From: Chloroflexaceae bacterium
GTDB lineage: Bacteria; Chloroflexota; Chloroflexia; Chloroflexales; Chloroflexaceae
NCBI GenBank assembly: GCA_025057155.1
Contig: JANWYD010000006.1
Location: forward strand, 62,001 to 126,000
DNA: 64,000 nt
Direction: 5' to 3'
A model generated the notes under the pieces. That model saw nothing but the letters and a program-made list of their open reading frames with translations, made no database searches and had not been told where the DNA came from. The translations under genes and the position numbers were made by a program. Below are positions 53,013 through 61,908 of this stretch, piece after piece; the first letter of the stretch is position 1, and each line of letters begins with the position of its first letter.

Positions 53013-56000
53013 ACGCTATATTGGTCAGCAACCGACGATTGAGGCCCTGCACGCCGCTCTCGAACGGGCCGGCACGGACACGGACCATTGCCACATGCTC
53101 TACGTCGAGGGCGGGGGCGGTCAGGGCAAGACGTTCTTTCTGCGCCAGATACCGTCGCTGGTTGAACCGCAACCGGCCTTCATCGCCCGGATCGTTGACC
53201 TGGCGGATACGCAGAACCGCAACGGCCCGTTTCTGGAGCAGACGATCATCGAGGGCCTGTCGGACAATCAGGAACAACCGCATCGCCTGGCGCCTGATGC
53301 GCTGCAAGCGGCATTCGTCACTTACTACGCGCTGCGCAAGCAACTGGAACGCGATCGCGATCGGCTGGCCGGGGCGGCCTATGAGTCCCGCTGGGCCGAG
53401 GTGCGCGCGGCTTTCGCCGAGGCGCTCAACCAGATCGCCCTGCAACGCCCGGTGATTTTGCGCTTCGATACGGCCGAGTCGCTCACCGGCGAGCCGCCCG
53501 AACCCGAACTGCAAGAACTGCTCGCCAGCACCCGGCGCGCCGCTGGCATCGAGCTGCGCTTGCCCTCGGCCCTCGATCTCTTCTTCGACTGGTTCAGCGC
53601 TGTCATTCCCCGGCTGCGGCGCGTGCTGGTGCTGATCTGCGGGCGTCCGACGCCTGCCGCCCGGCCTGATGCCACCCTCCTGGGACGCTGCGCCGACCTG
53701 CCGCGGGTGACGATGCACCAGTCGGCCCTGCACCCTCTCAATCGCGAGGAGATTGCCGAGTACCTCCGGGACGCGTCAAGCGACTTCACGCCCGACCAGG
53801 TTGACCAGGCGTACCGCATCAGTGGCGGCGCGCCGCTGCTGGTCGCCAGCTATGTCTGGCTGCGCATGACCGACCGGCAGCCTTCGTTCACCGCCGGCAG
53901 TCGGAGCGACTTCGAACGCCACCTGATCACGCAGGTGCTCAACCCCGTTATGCCCTGGGCCAGCTTTCCCATCAAGGTCCTGGCCTACTGCCTCTACGTC
54001 CTGGCCTATGCCCGCCGCGGCCTGACCCGCGAGCAACTCAACGCCTTTCTTGCCGAGCAGGATCTGCCAGCCCCACACGAGAGCTTTACCAGCGAGGAAC
54101 GCCGCCAGTACGCCGATCTGATCGCCCATCTGGGCGAGGTGGCCCTGGTGAAGGAACGCCCCCAGAGCGGGTTGTTGTACCTCCACGACGAAGTCCATCG
54201 CATGATTGACGAGTGGCAGATTGCCGACCGGATGGACCTGCGCGGCGAGACGCTCCGCTACCTCCGTGACCTGGCGGTCGCCGAACATGAAAACCGCCTG
54301 CGCGTTCGCGCCGTCGAACCGGCGGAACGCGCTGCATTGCTGGTGGCTATCAGCAATCGGCTTTTCTATGAACTCGAACTCGACGTTTCCACCGGCTATG
54401 CGGAGTACCTGCTCGCCCAGCTCCGCCTCTTCAACAACCGCGAGTACGAACTGCCCCTCCTGCTCCGCGATGAGTTCTGGCGCTGGATCAACCTGCAGGC
54501 CACCGATTCTGAAAACGAAGGGCGCAGCTATCAGCCGCGGCGCGACCAACTGACCGACGCGCCAGCCTCCCACTTGAACCTGAAGCATCTGGTCGCCGAC
54601 GATCTCCTCTGGCTGTTGCGCTACAACCTGGCCCGCAACGAGAACCGCCAGGCCGTCGCGCTGGGCCGCCAGGCGCTCGTGGATTTCCTGCCCCAGTACA
54701 GCGACGACGCCTACTTTCACTACGATCTCAAACAAACCCTTGCTCACGCCCTGACGCTCTATCACAATCAGGAGGTGCTCTACACCGGGGCCGAGGACCA
54801 CTTCCGCGAGGCCCTGGCGATCGCGCAACGGGTGCCGGAGGAACCCGCCCTGTTGCCGCGCCAGCGTTTCTTTCGCGCGTATATCAACTATCTCCTGGGA
54901 CGCACCCGGACGCTGCTTGGCTACATGTATCGCACCGTGCAGGAATATGAACGGGCCTACGCCGAGTATCAGGAGGCCTATCAACACTTTCAGGATATCC
55001 AGCATGAGAGCGCAACCTCCCGGCTCGCGCTCTACCTGCCCGTTGGCGATGAGATGGCGCAGATCCGCATTAATCAGGTGTTTGTCCTGGCGCACCTGGG
55101 CGACTTTGACGAGGCCGAGCGACTGCTCATCGAGCTGAGGACGGCCATCCGCCACGGCCAGATTTCGCCGGTGCGCCAGGCGCTCATTTTCAACGTCAGT
55201 TCAATCCTCGAAATCCAGCGCAACCGGCCTGAAGCCGCCGAGGCTTTCGCCAAACGCGCTCGCACGCTGGCCGCCAGCACCGGGAATGAGCGGGTGCTGG
55301 CACAGGTGAATTACCAGCTAGGCATCGCCTCGCACGAACTGTTGAAACATCCGCCCTACCCGGTCGATCTGTCGGCTGAGGAGTACTTCCGCGCCGCGGC
55401 CGAGTTCTTCCATAGCGCCAACGAACGAACGAGCCTGTGTGATGTGCTCCTCGACTACGCGCGCTATTTGCGTACCCTGGCCCACAATGAGAGCCGCAAA
55501 GCCAATCCTGACCGTGTGCGAATGAACGAGTTGTTTGATCGCGCCCAACACACGCTTGACCTGGCTAACGAGGCAGTGAGCGAAACACCGCTTACCGGGC
55601 ACATCACCCTGCCCGCCGTGGAGATCACTGTTGAACGCGCCTTTCTCCTGCGCCTGAAGCACGAGCGCGCCGAAGCGCTACGCGTCCTCGATGAAGCGGA
55701 AGACCTTATCCGGCGCCATCGCCTCCCTCGCCGCGCGCTCCTTATGAGTGCGACGATCGCCTTCGAGCGCGCCTGGCACCGGGCCGAGGAAAACCAATCT
55801 CGGGTCTTCCTGCACCACCTCCTGATCGCCCTGGTCCATTGCCGCATCTACGCGCGCAATGATCGCACCTATCTGCGGTTCTGGGAGATCATCCGGGGCG
55901 ACCTGAACGCCTATCCGCGCGATTTCCTGTTCGCCGCGCAACACGTCCTCGACCATGCCGACCGGGACCTCCCGGCCACGCCGCCAGCGCTGATGGCCGG

Positions 56001-56115
56001 GCCGCTCGATCCGGATACGCTCCATCAGTACACACAACAGTGGCCGGGGTTCTGGAACGAAGAATGCCGGTTTTTGCAAAACGAGGTCGAGATCCAACTG
56101 TCCAGGTTGGGATAG
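52987..56115 (+). CDS. STAND NTPase with TPR-like helical repeats
   Basis: A 1042-residue protein from a GTG start with a good GGAG ribosome site inside the upstream gene. Walker A is GGGGQGKTFF (42-51, Lys48) and a Walker-B-like strand is VILRFDTAES (Asp161). The C-terminal half has TPR-like helical pairs (YERAYAEYQEAYQHF, FDEAERLLIELRTAI, RPEAAEAFAKRARTL, ERAEALRVLDEAEDL). Such proteins sense a ligand through the repeats and oligomerise. The radical SAM gene follows after 18 bp. No effector domain was found in it, so an effector may be supplied by the CHAT protein. Confidence 0.78.
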   Translation: MAIPIPIAERYIGQQPTIEALHAALERAGTDTDHCHMLYVEGGGGQGKTFFLRQIPSLVEPQPAFIARIVDLADTQNRNGPFLEQTIIEGLSDNQEQPHRLAPDALQAAFVTYYALRKQLERDRDRLAGAAYESRWAEVRAAFAEALNQIALQRPVILRFDTAESLTGEPPEPELQELLASTRRAAGIELRLPSALDLFFDWFSAVIPRLRRVLVLICGRPTPAARPDATLLGRCADLPRVTMHQSALHPLNREEIAEYLRDASSDFTPDQVDQAYRISGGAPLLVASYVWLRMTDRQPSFTAGSRSDFERHLITQVLNPVMPWASFPIKVLAYCLYVLAYARRGLTREQLNAFLAEQDLPAPHESFTSEERRQYADLIAHLGEVALVKERPQSGLLYLHDEVHRMIDEWQIADRMDLRGETLRYLRDLAVAEHENRLRVRAVEPAERAALLVAISNRLFYELELDVSTGYAEYLLAQLRLFNNREYELPLLLRDEFWRWINLQATDSENEGRSYQPRRDQLTDAPASHLNLKHLVADDLLWLLRYNLARNENRQAVALGRQALVDFLPQYSDDAYFHYDLKQTLAHALTLYHNQEVLYTGAEDHFREALAIAQRVPEEPALLPRQRFFRAYINYLLGRTRTLLGYMYRTVQEYERAYAEYQEAYQHFQDIQHESATSRLALYLPVGDEMAQIRINQVFVLAHLGDFDEAERLLIELRTAIRHGQISPVRQALIFNVSSILEIQRNRPEAAEAFAKRARTLAASTGNERVLAQVNYQLGIASHELLKHPPYPVDLSAEEYFRAAAEFFHSANERTSLCDVLLDYARYLRTLAHNESRKANPDRVRMNELFDRAQHTLDLANEAVSETPLTGHITLPAVEITVERAFLLRLKHERAEALRVLDEAEDLIRRHRLPRRALLMSATIAFERAWHRAEENQSRVFLHHLLIALVHCRIYARNDRTYLRFWEIIRGDLNAYPRDFLFAAQHVLDHADRDLPATPPALMAGPLDPDTLHQYTQQWPGFWNEECRFLQNEVEIQLSRLG

Positions 56116-56133
56116 TAACGGTGCGCTTCCGGC

Positions 56134-57576
56134 ATGCCATCTGCAAGCGAGTTCAGTCTCCTCTTCGATCACGGCGACGACCCGGACAAGAGCGAAGCCG
56201 TCACCGACTGCGACTGCGCCTGTCCTGTCGCGCTGCCGCCGCCTGCCACTCCGCCCCCGCCCGCCGCGCCGCTCTACCCGCACCCCGACCTGCGACGCCT
56301 GCCCCTCTCGGACCGGGCCTGGGTAGCCTTTGTGCCGTCCTTCAGCCGGGTGGCGGTGCTCGATCAGGCCACCTGGGACCTGCTCTATACGCCACCGCCC
56401 GCCCGCCCGCCCGACGCCAGGGCGGGGAACATTCTGGCAACCGCCCATCACCTCGGTCTGCTGATCGCTCCTGGCGAACCGCCCCGCGCGCCGCTTCGGC
56501 CTGACCGGCTGCTGGCCTGGCTGCATGTGACCAATGCCTGTAATCTGCGTTGCACGTACTGTTACCTGCACAAGAGCGGCGAGCGCATGTCATCGGCGAC
56601 CGGCCGCGCGGCCATTGACGCGACGTTTCGTTCCGCCCTCGCCGCGGGCTACCAGCGGGTCGAGTTCAAGTACGCAGGGGGCGAGGCGCCCCTGCACCTG
56701 GAGCGGGTCGCCGAACTCCATCGCTACGCCGCCTCGCGGGGCGCAGAACACGGCCTGGAGGTTCGCGGTCGTATCCTGAGCAACGGGACAACACTCACCC
56801 CTCAACGTCTGGCGCTGATCGCCGAACTGGGGATCGGCCTGATGGTGTCCCTTGATGGGCTTGGCGCCGAGCACGACGCGCAGCGCCCCACCACGCGCGG
56901 TGGCGCCTCGGCCCTCGCCGCGCTGAACGGCCTGCGCCGCGCCCTGGCCTGCGATCTCCAGCCAACGGTTTCGATTACTGTCACCCCCCAGAGCGTCACC
57001 GGCCTGCCCGCGCTTCTCGGTGAATTGCTCGACATGGGCGTGTACTTCACCCTGAACTTCGCCCGGCCCGTCACCGCTGCCGCCCCGGCGATTACCGCGG
57101 CTGAGGAGCGCATCATCGAGGGACTTCGGGCGGCATACGCCGTTATTGCCGGGCGACCGCTGCGCTACAGTCTGCTCGGCGCGCTGCTCGACCGCGCCCA
57201 CCTCGGAGCCGGTCATCGCCATGCCTGCAGCGTCGGAGAGCACTACCTGGTCTTTGACCACCGCGGCAACGTCGCCAAATGCCAGATGGTCATCAACGAA
57301 CCGATCACCACCGTAGCCGCGGATGATCCCCTCGCGCTCATCCGGGCTGATCGCACCGGGGTCCAGAACCTGGCGGTTGAAGCGAAGGAGGGTTGCCGCA
57401 ACTGCGAGTGGCGCTACTGGTGCGCTGGCGGCTGCGCCGTGACGACCTATCGCGTGACCGGGCGCTATGACGCGCGTTCACCCAACTGTCGCCTCTACCG
57501 GGCCCTCTACCCGGACGTGCTGCGTCTGGAGGGGTTGCGCCTGCTGGCGTTGTATGTGCCGGAGTCGTCCGCCTGA
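56134..57576 (+). CDS. Radical SAM/SPASM maturase
   Basis: A 480-residue enzyme. The N-terminal tail has Cys26/28/30 (TDCDCACPV), then a Pro-rich linker and a PqqD-like region (about 47-110, SDRAWVAFVPSFSRVAVLDQ). The radical-SAM cluster is Cys136, Cys140, Cys143 (ACNLRCTYCY). The SPASM Cys are 365, 383, 421, 424, 430, 434 and 452, matching the C-x17-C ... CX2CX5CX3C ... C pattern for two auxiliary clusters. Such enzymes modify ribosomal peptides. No clear precursor is nearby. It is co-transcribed with the two NTPases. Confidence 0.85.
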   Translation: MPSASEFSLLFDHGDDPDKSEAVTDCDCACPVALPPPATPPPPAAPLYPHPDLRRLPLSDRAWVAFVPSFSRVAVLDQATWDLLYTPPPARPPDARAGNILATAHHLGLLIAPGEPPRAPLRPDRLLAWLHVTNACNLRCTYCYLHKSGERMSSATGRAAIDATFRSALAAGYQRVEFKYAGGEAPLHLERVAELHRYAASRGAEHGLEVRGRILSNGTTLTPQRLALIAELGIGLMVSLDGLGAEHDAQRPTTRGGASALAALNGLRRALACDLQPTVSITVTPQSVTGLPALLGELLDMGVYFTLNFARPVTAAAPAITAAEERIIEGLRAAYAVIAGRPLRYSLLGALLDRAHLGAGHRHACSVGEHYLVFDHRGNVAKCQMVINEPITTVAADDPLALIRADRTGVQNLAVEAKEGCRNCEWRYWCAGGCAVTTYRVTGRYDARSPNCRLYRALYPDVLRLEGLRLLALYVPESSA

Positions 57577-57770
57577 TCCGCGTTGTCGGCGTTCGTCGGC
57601 ATGGCGGGGGTTATTGTCGGATGCACACCAGGGAAATATCGCTTTGCAGGCGCTGCCGTGGCGGATCTCTGGAGGGAGAAGAACGGCAGACTGGGTCTGG
57701 TTATGTCGGGTAGGGGCTTCTATACTACGGCTGCACGGCCAGTGGAGCGAAGCGCACCGGAGGAGCCCAG

Positions 57771-57986
57771 ATGTATAGCCCTACCGACTTGCTATTTGTA
57801 ATCGTAGGAACCGCGCTCATCACTGCGCTCATCGTCGCCGTCTTGATACGGAATGTGACGTCCTATCCGCGCGAGGTGATCTACGTTTCGCCAACCCAAC
57901 CGTCGGACGATGCCGGCTCGGGATGTCTGGCCATCCTTATTCTGCTCGGTCTGATGGTTTTCATCGTGTTCACTTTTAGCAGCTAA
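57771..57986 (+). CDS. Small two-helix membrane protein
   Basis: 71 residues, with a GGAGGAGCCCAG ribosome site before the ATG. Residues about 7-26 (LLFVIVGTALITALIVAVLI) and about 53-70 (CLAILILLGLMVFIVFTF) are hydrophobic, with a polar loop between. I do not recognise it. It lies 194 bp after the radical SAM gene and could be a separate unit, since TATACT (57720) lies upstream. The C-terminal FTFSS is not the FxSxx motif of known radical-SAM substrates. A hairpin and T-run follow it. Confidence 0.65.
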   Translation: MYSPTDLLFVIVGTALITALIVAVLIRNVTSYPREVIYVSPTQPSDDAGSGCLAILILLGLMVFIVFTFSS

Positions 57987-58061
57987 CCAGCTTAAGCGCG
58001 GGGGAGGACGTCGGAGAACAGCGCCTCCCTCATCCTTTCCGTCGTGCGGGCTTTGCCCGGA

Positions 58062-58086
58062 GCGCAACCCTGTGGGTTGCGCTTTT
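58062..58086 (+). terminator. Hairpin terminator after the small membrane protein
   Basis: GCGCAACCC-TGT-GGGTTGCGC (9-bp stem) is followed by TTTT, a good intrinsic terminator on the plus strand. It lies 3 bp beyond the minus-strand PHP gene and resembles the dispersed GCAACC/GGTTGC hairpins. Confidence 0.7.
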
Positions 58087-58088
58087 CA

Positions 58089-59135
58089 TCAGTCTTCAAT
58101 ATAGATCGGATTCGTAAACAACCACGATTTCCCGCCCACGTACCCCTCCAGCCGATACACCGCGGCGGCGTCCACACTCTGGCGGATGCGCCGCACCCCG
58201 CTGGTCAGCACCTCGCCGTCGGCGATAAGGCGGATGAAGGCGTTACGCCCTACGTCGGCCTCGATCAGCAGGGGGCCACCGGCGATTGAAGCCGTGTCGC
58301 CAATGGTGTAGACCTCGTGACCCCGGCGCGCCGTGAAGACAATTGACGGCGCGGCCCCATCGAGCCGGTTCACAAAGTAGCTTCGCCCCGCGCCCAGGGC
58401 CGCGTACACCTGCTGCGTCGCCACCTCCGGGTCGTCGTGCAGGGGCCGCTCCAGCAGCAGGTAGTTAGTGAGCGTGCCAAACAGCCAGCGGTAGGGAAAG
58501 ACCTCGATCACGCCCCAGGGCGCGCGGTGCTTGAAGGCATGCGCGTCCACGCCCCCGATGCCGAAGGTGCGCCGCCCGACCATGTTCAGCCGGTCCCACC
58601 AGGCCAGGGTGGCAGGCGTCGGCCCGCTGAGACCCAGCGCCGGCACGAAGAAGTGCGGGTAGCGATTGCGCCGGGTCAGGTTCTCGCCCCAATCGCTCAT
58701 CAGGTTCCACAGTTCCAGACCCACAGGCCGGCCCGCGCGGTCGGTCGGGCCATCTATGGTCCAGTCGTCCCAGCGGTAACAATCCTTGAAATCATTGCGT
58801 ATTCGTTCGTCGGGATGGGCGATAATGCCAAACCCGCCCCGGGCGTACACCGCGTCAATGAACGCCTGCGGCGGCAGGGCATTGCTGATCACCTCACGCA
58901 CGTTGAGCGCCAGAAAGTGATTGCGCGGCGGAGTGATTTCGTGCCCGACGATGACCAGCAGACCGTCGTGCCAGCCGGCATAGGGCAGCCCTTCCAGCGT
59001 ATCGTGGTCGGTGACGATGATCCAGCGCAGACCGGCGTCACGGGCGGCGGCGATGACCTGCGGAAACGTGCCGGTTCCGTCAGAGTACGTCGTGTGGATG
59101 TGGATCGCGCCAGGGTAAATAAACGCGGGAGGCAT
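58089..59135 (-). CDS. PHP-domain metallohydrolase (CehA/McbA-like)
   Basis: A 348-residue PHP phosphoesterase-fold protein. The metal-binding motifs are IHIHTTYSDGTG near the N-terminus, VTDHDTL, then IAHPDE, and the C-terminal GIGGVDAHAFKH. The last 100 residues form an Ig-like appendage (PLLIEADVGRNAFIRLIADGE). CehA/McbA relatives include carbaryl hydrolase, but the substrate here is unknown. The start at 59135 (MPPAFIYPGA) fits the family N-terminus; the extension to 59237 is low-complexity. Confidence 0.82.
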   Translation of the reverse strand: MPPAFIYPGAIHIHTTYSDGTGTFPQVIAAARDAGLRWIIVTDHDTLEGLPYAGWHDGLLVIVGHEITPPRNHFLALNVREVISNALPPQAFIDAVYARGGFGIIAHPDERIRNDFKDCYRWDDWTIDGPTDRAGRPVGLELWNLMSDWGENLTRRNRYPHFFVPALGLSGPTPATLAWWDRLNMVGRRTFGIGGVDAHAFKHRAPWGVIEVFPYRWLFGTLTNYLLLERPLHDDPEVATQQVYAALGAGRSYFVNRLDGAAPSIVFTARRGHEVYTIGDTASIAGGPLLIEADVGRNAFIRLIADGEVLTSGVRRIRQSVDAAAVYRLEGYVGGKSWLFTNPIYIED

Positions 59136-59428
59136 AGACGTCTGAAGATGAAGGAGGTTTTCCTGTGAGGATTGCTCGCTCCTGATCCCCTTGCGGGAAG
59201 GGGCATAAGGCAACCTGGTTTCCCTGCCCTCCTCCAACCGGACCGGGGGGCGTCGGACGCTAGCCCGGCGGGCAGGGGTGTGGGGAATCCGGGTTTATCC
59301 ACGTTCACCCCAGTGTACCACGCAACCTGAAGGAGAGCCATCTGGTTGCATTAGGCATCTATAATGGACACGGAGAACGTTTCGATGCCGTCCCTTTGCA
59401 GCTCATCTACTCGCAAAAGGAACATCGT
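59136..59428. other. Divergent gap before the first STAS gene
   Basis: Contains two dispersed palindromes (CAACCTGGTTTCCCTG near 59213, GGAATCCGGGTTTATCC near 59284) and a TATAAT at 59360-59365 that may be the -10 of the STAS gene. No gene is seen. Confidence 0.5.
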
Positions 59429-60562
59429 ATGCAGCGTCTGGGGTCCTGGATCATTCGTGTGAACACATCGAACGAGGATCGACAGCGGCGCGGCCAGACC
59501 CTTATCATACTCGGCATCGGTCTTATTGCCCTGGCCCTGGCAGCTATTCCGCTCAGCATGATCGCCGGTCAACCCTCCGCACTGTTCATTAGTGCGAGTG
59601 CCCTGGTCCTCCTGGTCGGAGTGATTATCCTGGCCCGCATGGGACGAGTCAACCTGGGCGCCTATCTGTTGCTCTTCGTCTTGCTGGCTGGAATTATCGG
59701 TTCGTTTGTCGCCAGGCCCGTCACGCCGAACGGGCTGTTTTTTATGATCCTGCCCATCCTCTGCGCGAGCATTCTGTTGCCGCCAATCCACATCTGGAGC
59801 ACGCTGGTCCTGGCTATGGCGGGAGTCCTTCTGAGCTTCGGTCTCCTTCCGGCGAATCTCCGCGACGACCGCTACTGGCGCGTGGCGGCGCTGTCGGCGC
59901 CGTTATTGATGGCGATGAGCGCCCTTGTCAGTTTCCTGGGAGCGCGGATGGTGAAGCGTTCCCTCACCATGGCACACGCCGCGCGTGCCGAGGCTGATGC
60001 CGCCAACCAGGCCCTCGCCGCCAGCAACGTCTCCCTGGAAGCGCGCGTCGCCGAACGCACTGCCGCTCTCCAGCAACTTGCCGATGAGCAGACCGCCCTT
60101 GCCGCCCAACTGCAGGCCAGCCTCGAAACCCAGAAAGATCTGAACCGCGTTATCGCCGCCCTCTCGATGCCGGTCATTCCTATCAGCGACAGGGTCCTGG
60201 TGGCGCCGATTATCGGCAACCTCGACACCGAACGCACGCAGCTCCTGCTGGCTACGGTTCTCGATGAAGTGGAGGCTGCGCGAGCGCGCGTGGTGGTGCT
60301 CGACATTACCGGCGTTGCGGTGGTAGACACCCAGGTAGCCGCGGCGCTGCTGCGCGTCGCCGGCGCCGTGCGCCTGATGGGCGCCGAAACCCTCCTGGTG
60401 GGCATCCGCCCCGAAGTGGCTCAGGCCCTGGCGAGCCTGGGGGTCAACCTCGGCGAACTACGCACCGCAGCAACCCTCCAGGACGGCCTGCGGGCGATTG
60501 GCTTTAGCGATAGCGCCAGGATTGCAGAGAAGGATCGCTCGAATGGGCGCCGCCCCTCTTAG
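59429..60562 (+). CDS. Membrane RsbR-like STAS protein A
   Basis: A 377-residue protein: about six hydrophobic helices (residues 20-180), a coiled coil (AARAEADAANQALAASNVSL, then EARVAERTAAL) and a C-terminal STAS domain (about 255-370, IPISDRVLVAPIIGNLDTER). In the domain, VLDITGVAVVDTQVA holds Thr301, aligned with the RsbT-phosphorylated Thr171 of B. subtilis RsbR, while the second site (GIRPEVAQA) is Ala333. It likely relays a membrane signal to a stressosome-like partner; no RsbS or RsbT is in the window. It is a paralogue of 62201-63295. Confidence 0.82.
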   Translation: MQRLGSWIIRVNTSNEDRQRRGQTLIILGIGLIALALAAIPLSMIAGQPSALFISASALVLLVGVIILARMGRVNLGAYLLLFVLLAGIIGSFVARPVTPNGLFFMILPILCASILLPPIHIWSTLVLAMAGVLLSFGLLPANLRDDRYWRVAALSAPLLMAMSALVSFLGARMVKRSLTMAHAARAEADAANQALAASNVSLEARVAERTAALQQLADEQTALAAQLQASLETQKDLNRVIAALSMPVIPISDRVLVAPIIGNLDTERTQLLLATVLDEVEAARARVVVLDITGVAVVDTQVAAALLRVAGAVRLMGAETLLVGIRPEVAQALASLGVNLGELRTAATLQDGLRAIGFSDSARIAEKDRSNGRRPS

Positions 60563-60588
60563 CCCCTCCCATCGAACGACGACTCATC

Positions 60589-60633
60589 ATCCAAAATCCA
60601 AAATCCAAAATCCAAAATCTAAAATCCAAAATC
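60589..60633. repeat. CCAAAAT heptamer tract overlapping the DUF58 stop codon
   Basis: About six CCAAAAT/CTAAAAT units. On the minus strand the tract reads GATTTTGGATTTTAG, supplying the last codons (Asp-Phe-Gly-Phe) and stop of the DUF58 gene. The repeat seems to have invaded or replaced the gene end. Confidence 0.8.
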
Positions 60634-61908
60634 AACTGTCTCCCGCAGCGCCTCGGCCAGCGGCTGGCCCTGGCGAAGGCGATACGTAGGCACACGCAAC
60701 TCGGCCAGCCGCCGCAGGACCGGCTCGGGGTCCTGCCAGCCGCCGTAGCTTCGGGGGTCCACAAACAGCGCCACTGCGCGCACCCCGCGGTAGAGGTGCT
60801 GTTGCAGGGCGCTGACCCAGCGCTCATCCACCGACGAGGTGATCACCACCAGCGTACAGTTGCGCCCGAAGCGCTGGCTCTCCGCCACCAGCACCTCGGC
60901 CAGCGCGTGGGCGCCGTAGGCGCGGAGCACGGCCAGGGCCTCGAGGATTTTAAAAAGCTGCCGCACCTCACGCTCGGCGGGAATGAGTTCACGGTGCTGG
61001 CCCCAGGCCACCAGACCCACCAGCCGGTTCTGCGCCAGCAGCGCGCGGGCCAGCGAGGCCGCGGCCAGCACCGCATGTTCCTCAGTGCTCTCCAGCAAAA
61101 CCGTTTGTGGCGCGACCGGCTGGCGCACCCACCAGGGACCCGCGTCGCGGTCGTCGCTGCGCGGTGATTGAGGCGGACGGGAGTCGCGTACCACGGCTCG
61201 TTCCTGCATATCCAGCACCAGGTACACATCGGCGCTCGGATCCAGCTCGAACTCCTTGACCATCAACCGGCCCGTGCGCGCCGTCGAACGCCAGTGGATG
61301 CGGTTCATGCTGTCGCCCGGCGCGTATTCGCGCACCGTGGCCACACTGGGCGTGAGATGAAAGCTGCGGGCGCGGGTAGTCCGCCCGCCGGGCAACTCGG
61401 CGCCGGGCAGGCGGAAGTCTGGCAGATCCACCGTTTGCGGGTAGACCAGGATCTCGCCGGTTGCCGGGACGGAGCGGCGCAGGCGCACAATGCCAAAGGG
61501 GTCGCCACTGATCAGCATCGCCGGCCCCAGGCGAAAACGCCCCCGGCGCGTGCAGAGGGTGCGCGCCGTCCAGCGCCCGGTCTCTCCCCCGGCCAGCGTA
61601 GCGACGAACCCGGGGCCGCGCTCCGGCAACTCCGACTGGTCGTACAACTCGATCCAGAGCTTGGGGAGCAACCAGCGGTTCCGCAGCGTGATGCGCTCGC
61701 GGGCATACTCGCCCACTGTAGCCCGTGGCGTCAGGATTTCGCGCTCGACGACTAGGCCACGCAGATTGAGCCAGGCCCAGAGCGCCGCGAGGATGAGCAG
61801 TCCCACGAGCAGGTAGCTCAGATGAAAAAAGAGCCGCAGGCCGGTACCCTGGGCGGCCAGGAAGCTCAACGCGGCCAGGATCAGCAGCGTCAGCGGACGA
61901 ACCAGCAT
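60619..61908 (-). CDS. DUF58 domain protein
   Basis: A 429-residue protein with two N-terminal membrane helices (about 1-55), a beta-rich central region (RITLRNRWLLPKLWIELYD) and a C-terminal DUF58/vWA-like domain starting RIHWRSTARTGRLMVKEFELD. Such proteins often pair with a MoxR AAA ATPase, absent here. ATG 61908 with GGAA upstream is chosen over TTG 61920. It lies between the two STAS paralogues on the opposite strand. Its C-terminus is encoded by a CCAAAAT repeat tract. Confidence 0.85.
   Translation of the reverse strand: MLVRPLTLLILAALSFLAAQGTGLRLFFHLSYLLVGLLILAALWAWLNLRGLVVEREILTPRATVGEYARERITLRNRWLLPKLWIELYDQSELPERGPGFVATLAGGETGRWTARTLCTRRGRFRLGPAMLISGDPFGIVRLRRSVPATGEILVYPQTVDLPDFRLPGAELPGGRTTRARSFHLTPSVATVREYAPGDSMNRIHWRSTARTGRLMVKEFELDPSADVYLVLDMQERAVVRDSRPPQSPRSDDRDAGPWWVRQPVAPQTVLLESTEEHAVLAAASLARALLAQNRLVGLVAWGQHRELIPAEREVRQLFKILEALAVLRAYGAHALAEVLVAESQRFGRNCTLVVITSSVDERWVSALQQHLYRGVRAVALFVDPRSYGGWQDPEPVLRRLAELRVPTYRLRQGQPLAEALRETVDFGF

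Noticed and set aside
57583-57801. A 72-codon frame after the radical SAM gene as a possible peptide precursor
   Set aside because: No ribosome site, no conserved core-like C-terminus, and it overlaps the better-supported small membrane protein.
57972-57986. FTFSS ending as an FxSxx-COOH substrate motif
   Set aside because: The Ser is one position off the motif and the protein is a membrane protein of another kind.
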